The position numbers and the translations under genes are program-made. Below the pieces are notes generated by a model. That model did not search any database. It was not told where the DNA came from and worked only from the letters and a program-made list of their open reading frames with translations. This document shows, piece after piece, positions 14,867 to 16,432 of a stretch of 16,432 nt of DNA. Every line of letters starts with the position of its first letter. Position 1 is the first letter of the stretch. Origin of the DNA: Sphingobacteriales bacterium (lineage in GTDB: Bacteria > Bacteroidota > Bacteroidia > Chitinophagales > Chitinophagaceae); the NCBI GenBank assembly GCA_024640385.1, contig JAHEFC010000030.1, forward strand, positions 1 to 16,432, written 5' to 3'.

Positions 14867-16432
14867 TTACCTGATGGCCTCGCCAACTGGGTTACCCACA
14901 TTTCCACTGGGCATCTGGATATGTAAAAGGCTGCTGATCGTGGGGGCTATATCAGACATATACACATTCCGGTATAATACCCCTTGCTTAATGCCCCAGC
15001 CCATCATGACAAACGGGATATGTGCATCATAAGGATACCAGGCTCCATGCGTAGCCCCCGTTCCCTCGCTGGGCCAGGGATAATAACCCGATTTCATGAT
15101 CACCTGGATATCGCCCGACATATTAGGCTGATAGCCGTTGAGGAATCTTTCTTTGATCTCCGTTGGCAGACCGGCCTCGCCGATCTTTTCATTATCAAAT
15201 GCATAATGCACCGCATCTTCCTTATTCAACTCATTGATGAAAAAAGATTTCACTTCAGAAAATTTGAGTTTGGCACTGTCGATGGCATACCTGTTCAGAA
15301 ATACCTGGTAGTTCGAAACATTCTCAATTACATTCTTCAATCCGAATGTGTTGATGGTACTCTTAACTGCGGCTGAAGTGGCGGGGTTCCACACACCGCC
15401 GGGTAATTTGTTCAACCGGGAATAGGCGGGTGAATGTGCCACCCCGTGATCGGCAGTCAGGAAAACAGTATATTTCTTTCCGAATTTCTCATCCAGGAAT
15501 TTGAAGAAAGAAGCCAGTTCTTTGTCCAGCCTCAGATAAGTGTCTTCCACCTCAATGGAGTTCGGTCCGTATTTATGGCCTACATAATCCGGCGACGACA
15601 AACTCAAAGCCAGGAAATCTGTGATATCATCGGCACCCAAACCTTCTGCAACTACAGCCTGTTTTGCGAATTCCAGGGTCATGGTATTGCCAAATGGGGT
15701 GGACGAGATCACTTCATAATCCCGGCCTGCGAAATCACTGATCTTATGCGGGAACACCGGTTTACTCTCATTACTGAACTTTCCTTCATAGATCTTATCA
15801 TCCGCATCGCTCAGCGTGTACGTATTGATCGGATACATCGTGTTCCAGTCGTTCTTATATAAAGAATCAGGGACCTTCCTTTTATTGAATGCATTCACCC
15901 ATCCCGGCAGCTCATTCATATAATATGTGCTACTGATCCAGTTTCCGGATCCACCTTCGTACCAATAGGCTGCATTAGCAGCATGACCCGCTGGCAAGAT
16001 CCCACCCCTGTCTTTGATCGCGATACCGATCACTTTGGCCTTGTAGTTGGTGGCTATCCGCAGTTCATCACATATGGTTGTCACGGAAAGATTTTTGGGC
16101 GACATGGGCTGGGATTTCTGTCCTCCCACCAGTTTCACAGATTCGTCTTCCACACAATAGACCATTCTTTTTTTCTCCCGGCTATACCAGTCATTCCCGA
16201 TAATATCGTTTACTGCCGGCACGGAACCCGTATAAACCGACGCATGCCCGCATGCCGTTACTGTTTGCGCGTAGGGTATATAGGTATTTTCACAGGTGAA
16301 ACCTTCCCTTAACAACTTTTTGAAACCGTCTGCACCATACCGGTTGGCATATTTATACAGATAATCCCAACGCATTTGATCCACCATGATCCCCACCACG
16401 AGTTTAGGCCTTTCAGGATTGGTTTGCGCATT
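14867..16432 (-). CDS. pafA: PafA-type alkaline phosphatase, N-terminus cut by window edge
   Basis: A secreted dizinc phosphomonoesterase of the alkaline phosphatase superfamily. The leftward frame stays open to the right edge: 521 residues are visible and the family is about 545, so only the signal-peptide region is missing. The apparent start at 16399 is an internal GTG. The visible order is VGIMVDQMRWDYL (first zinc Asp), TVTACGHASVYTGSVPA (Thr nucleophile before ACGH), GNDWYS (Asn), IAIKDRGGILPAGHAANAAYW (KxR motif of PafA), SSPDYVGHKYGP (D and H), FLTADHGVAHS (D, H) and ATHGAWYPYDAHIPF (last His). The Asp-to-Thr spacing of 41 residues equals that in Elizabethkingia PafA. The K and R residues mark it as a PafA-like monoesterase rather than an NPP phosphodiesterase. 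It is the gene upstream of thyA. Confidence 0.9.
   Translation of the reverse strand, partial: NAQTNPERPKLVVGIMVDQMRWDYLYKYANRYGADGFKKLLREGFTCENTYIPYAQTVTACGHASVYTGSVPAVNDIIGNDWYSREKKRMVYCVEDESVKLVGGQKSQPMSPKNLSVTTICDELRIATNYKAKVIGIAIKDRGGILPAGHAANAAYWYEGGSGNWISSTYYMNELPGWVNAFNKRKVPDSLYKNDWNTMYPINTYTLSDADDKIYEGKFSNESKPVFPHKISDFAGRDYEVISSTPFGNTMTLEFAKQAVVAEGLGADDITDFLALSLSSPDYVGHKYGPNSIEVEDTYLRLDKELASFFKFLDEKFGKKYTVFLTADHGVAHSPAYSRLNKLPGGVWNPATSAAVKSTINTFGLKNVIENVSNYQVFLNRYAIDSAKLKFSEVKSFFINELNKEDAVHYAFDNEKIGEAGLPTEIKERFLNGYQPNMSGDIQVIMKSGYYPWPSEGTGATHGAWYPYDAHIPFVMMGWGIKQGVLYRNVYMSDIAPTISSLLHIQMPSGNVGNPVGEAIR

Noticed and set aside
16388..16399. GTG at 16399 as the start of the pafA-like gene
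   Set aside because: The frame continues upstream without a stop, with typical family sequence (NPERPKLVVG), and lacks a signal peptide at this point. The true start lies outside the window.

Overview
The window looks like ordinary chromosomal DNA from a Bacteroidota bacterium, most likely family Chitinophagaceae. This is inferred from the gene set: split proton-translocating transhydrogenase, NamZ/DUF1343, PafA-type phosphatase, a GCPII-like M28 peptidase, a LysM plus RlpA-like protein and a slyD-like FKBP. It also fits the absence of clear Shine-Dalgarno sequences before most starts. No mobile element, phage gene, tRNA, rRNA or CRISPR array is visible. Coding density is high: the longest gap between genes is 136 bases.

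Layout. (1) pepT runs leftward and is cut by the left edge. Divergent from it is an unrecognised four-helix membrane protein, which converges on a slyD-like peptidyl-prolyl isomerase. (2) A rightward pair follows: NamZ (exo-muramidase) and fmt (methionyl-tRNA formyltransferase), 7 bases apart. (3) Everything from 4728 to the right edge is leftward. In transcription order it is pafA-like phosphatase (cut by the right edge), thyA, dfrA, a class I methyltransferase, pntAA-pntAB-pntB, a secreted M28 peptidase, an RsmF-like rRNA m5C methyltransferase, and a LysM/RlpA-like envelope protein. thyA and dfrA make up the thymidylate/folate cycle. The pnt genes link NADPH supply to the proton gradient. 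NamZ, the LysM protein, the M28 peptidase and PafA act in the envelope or periplasm.

The genes themselves are mostly housekeeping, and I see no convincing new multi-gene system. The notable signal is between the genes. Six gaps contain tandem arrays with a 7- or 8-base period. Five of these arrays are followed by their own inverted copy, giving long hairpins. The unit sequence differs at each site (octamers of the AGAGAAAG, GAGAGTCA and CTAATTG types; heptamers TAAAAAG and CAGGTTG), but the architecture is the same. The arrays start at or within about 13 bases of a stop codon, and one supplies the stop codon itself. They occur only at probable transcription-unit ends. The CAGGTTG family brackets dfrA. 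Together with a second heptamer family (TATCCTC) it has also entered the reading frame of the methyltransferase, where it encodes about 27 residues of an enlarged loop.
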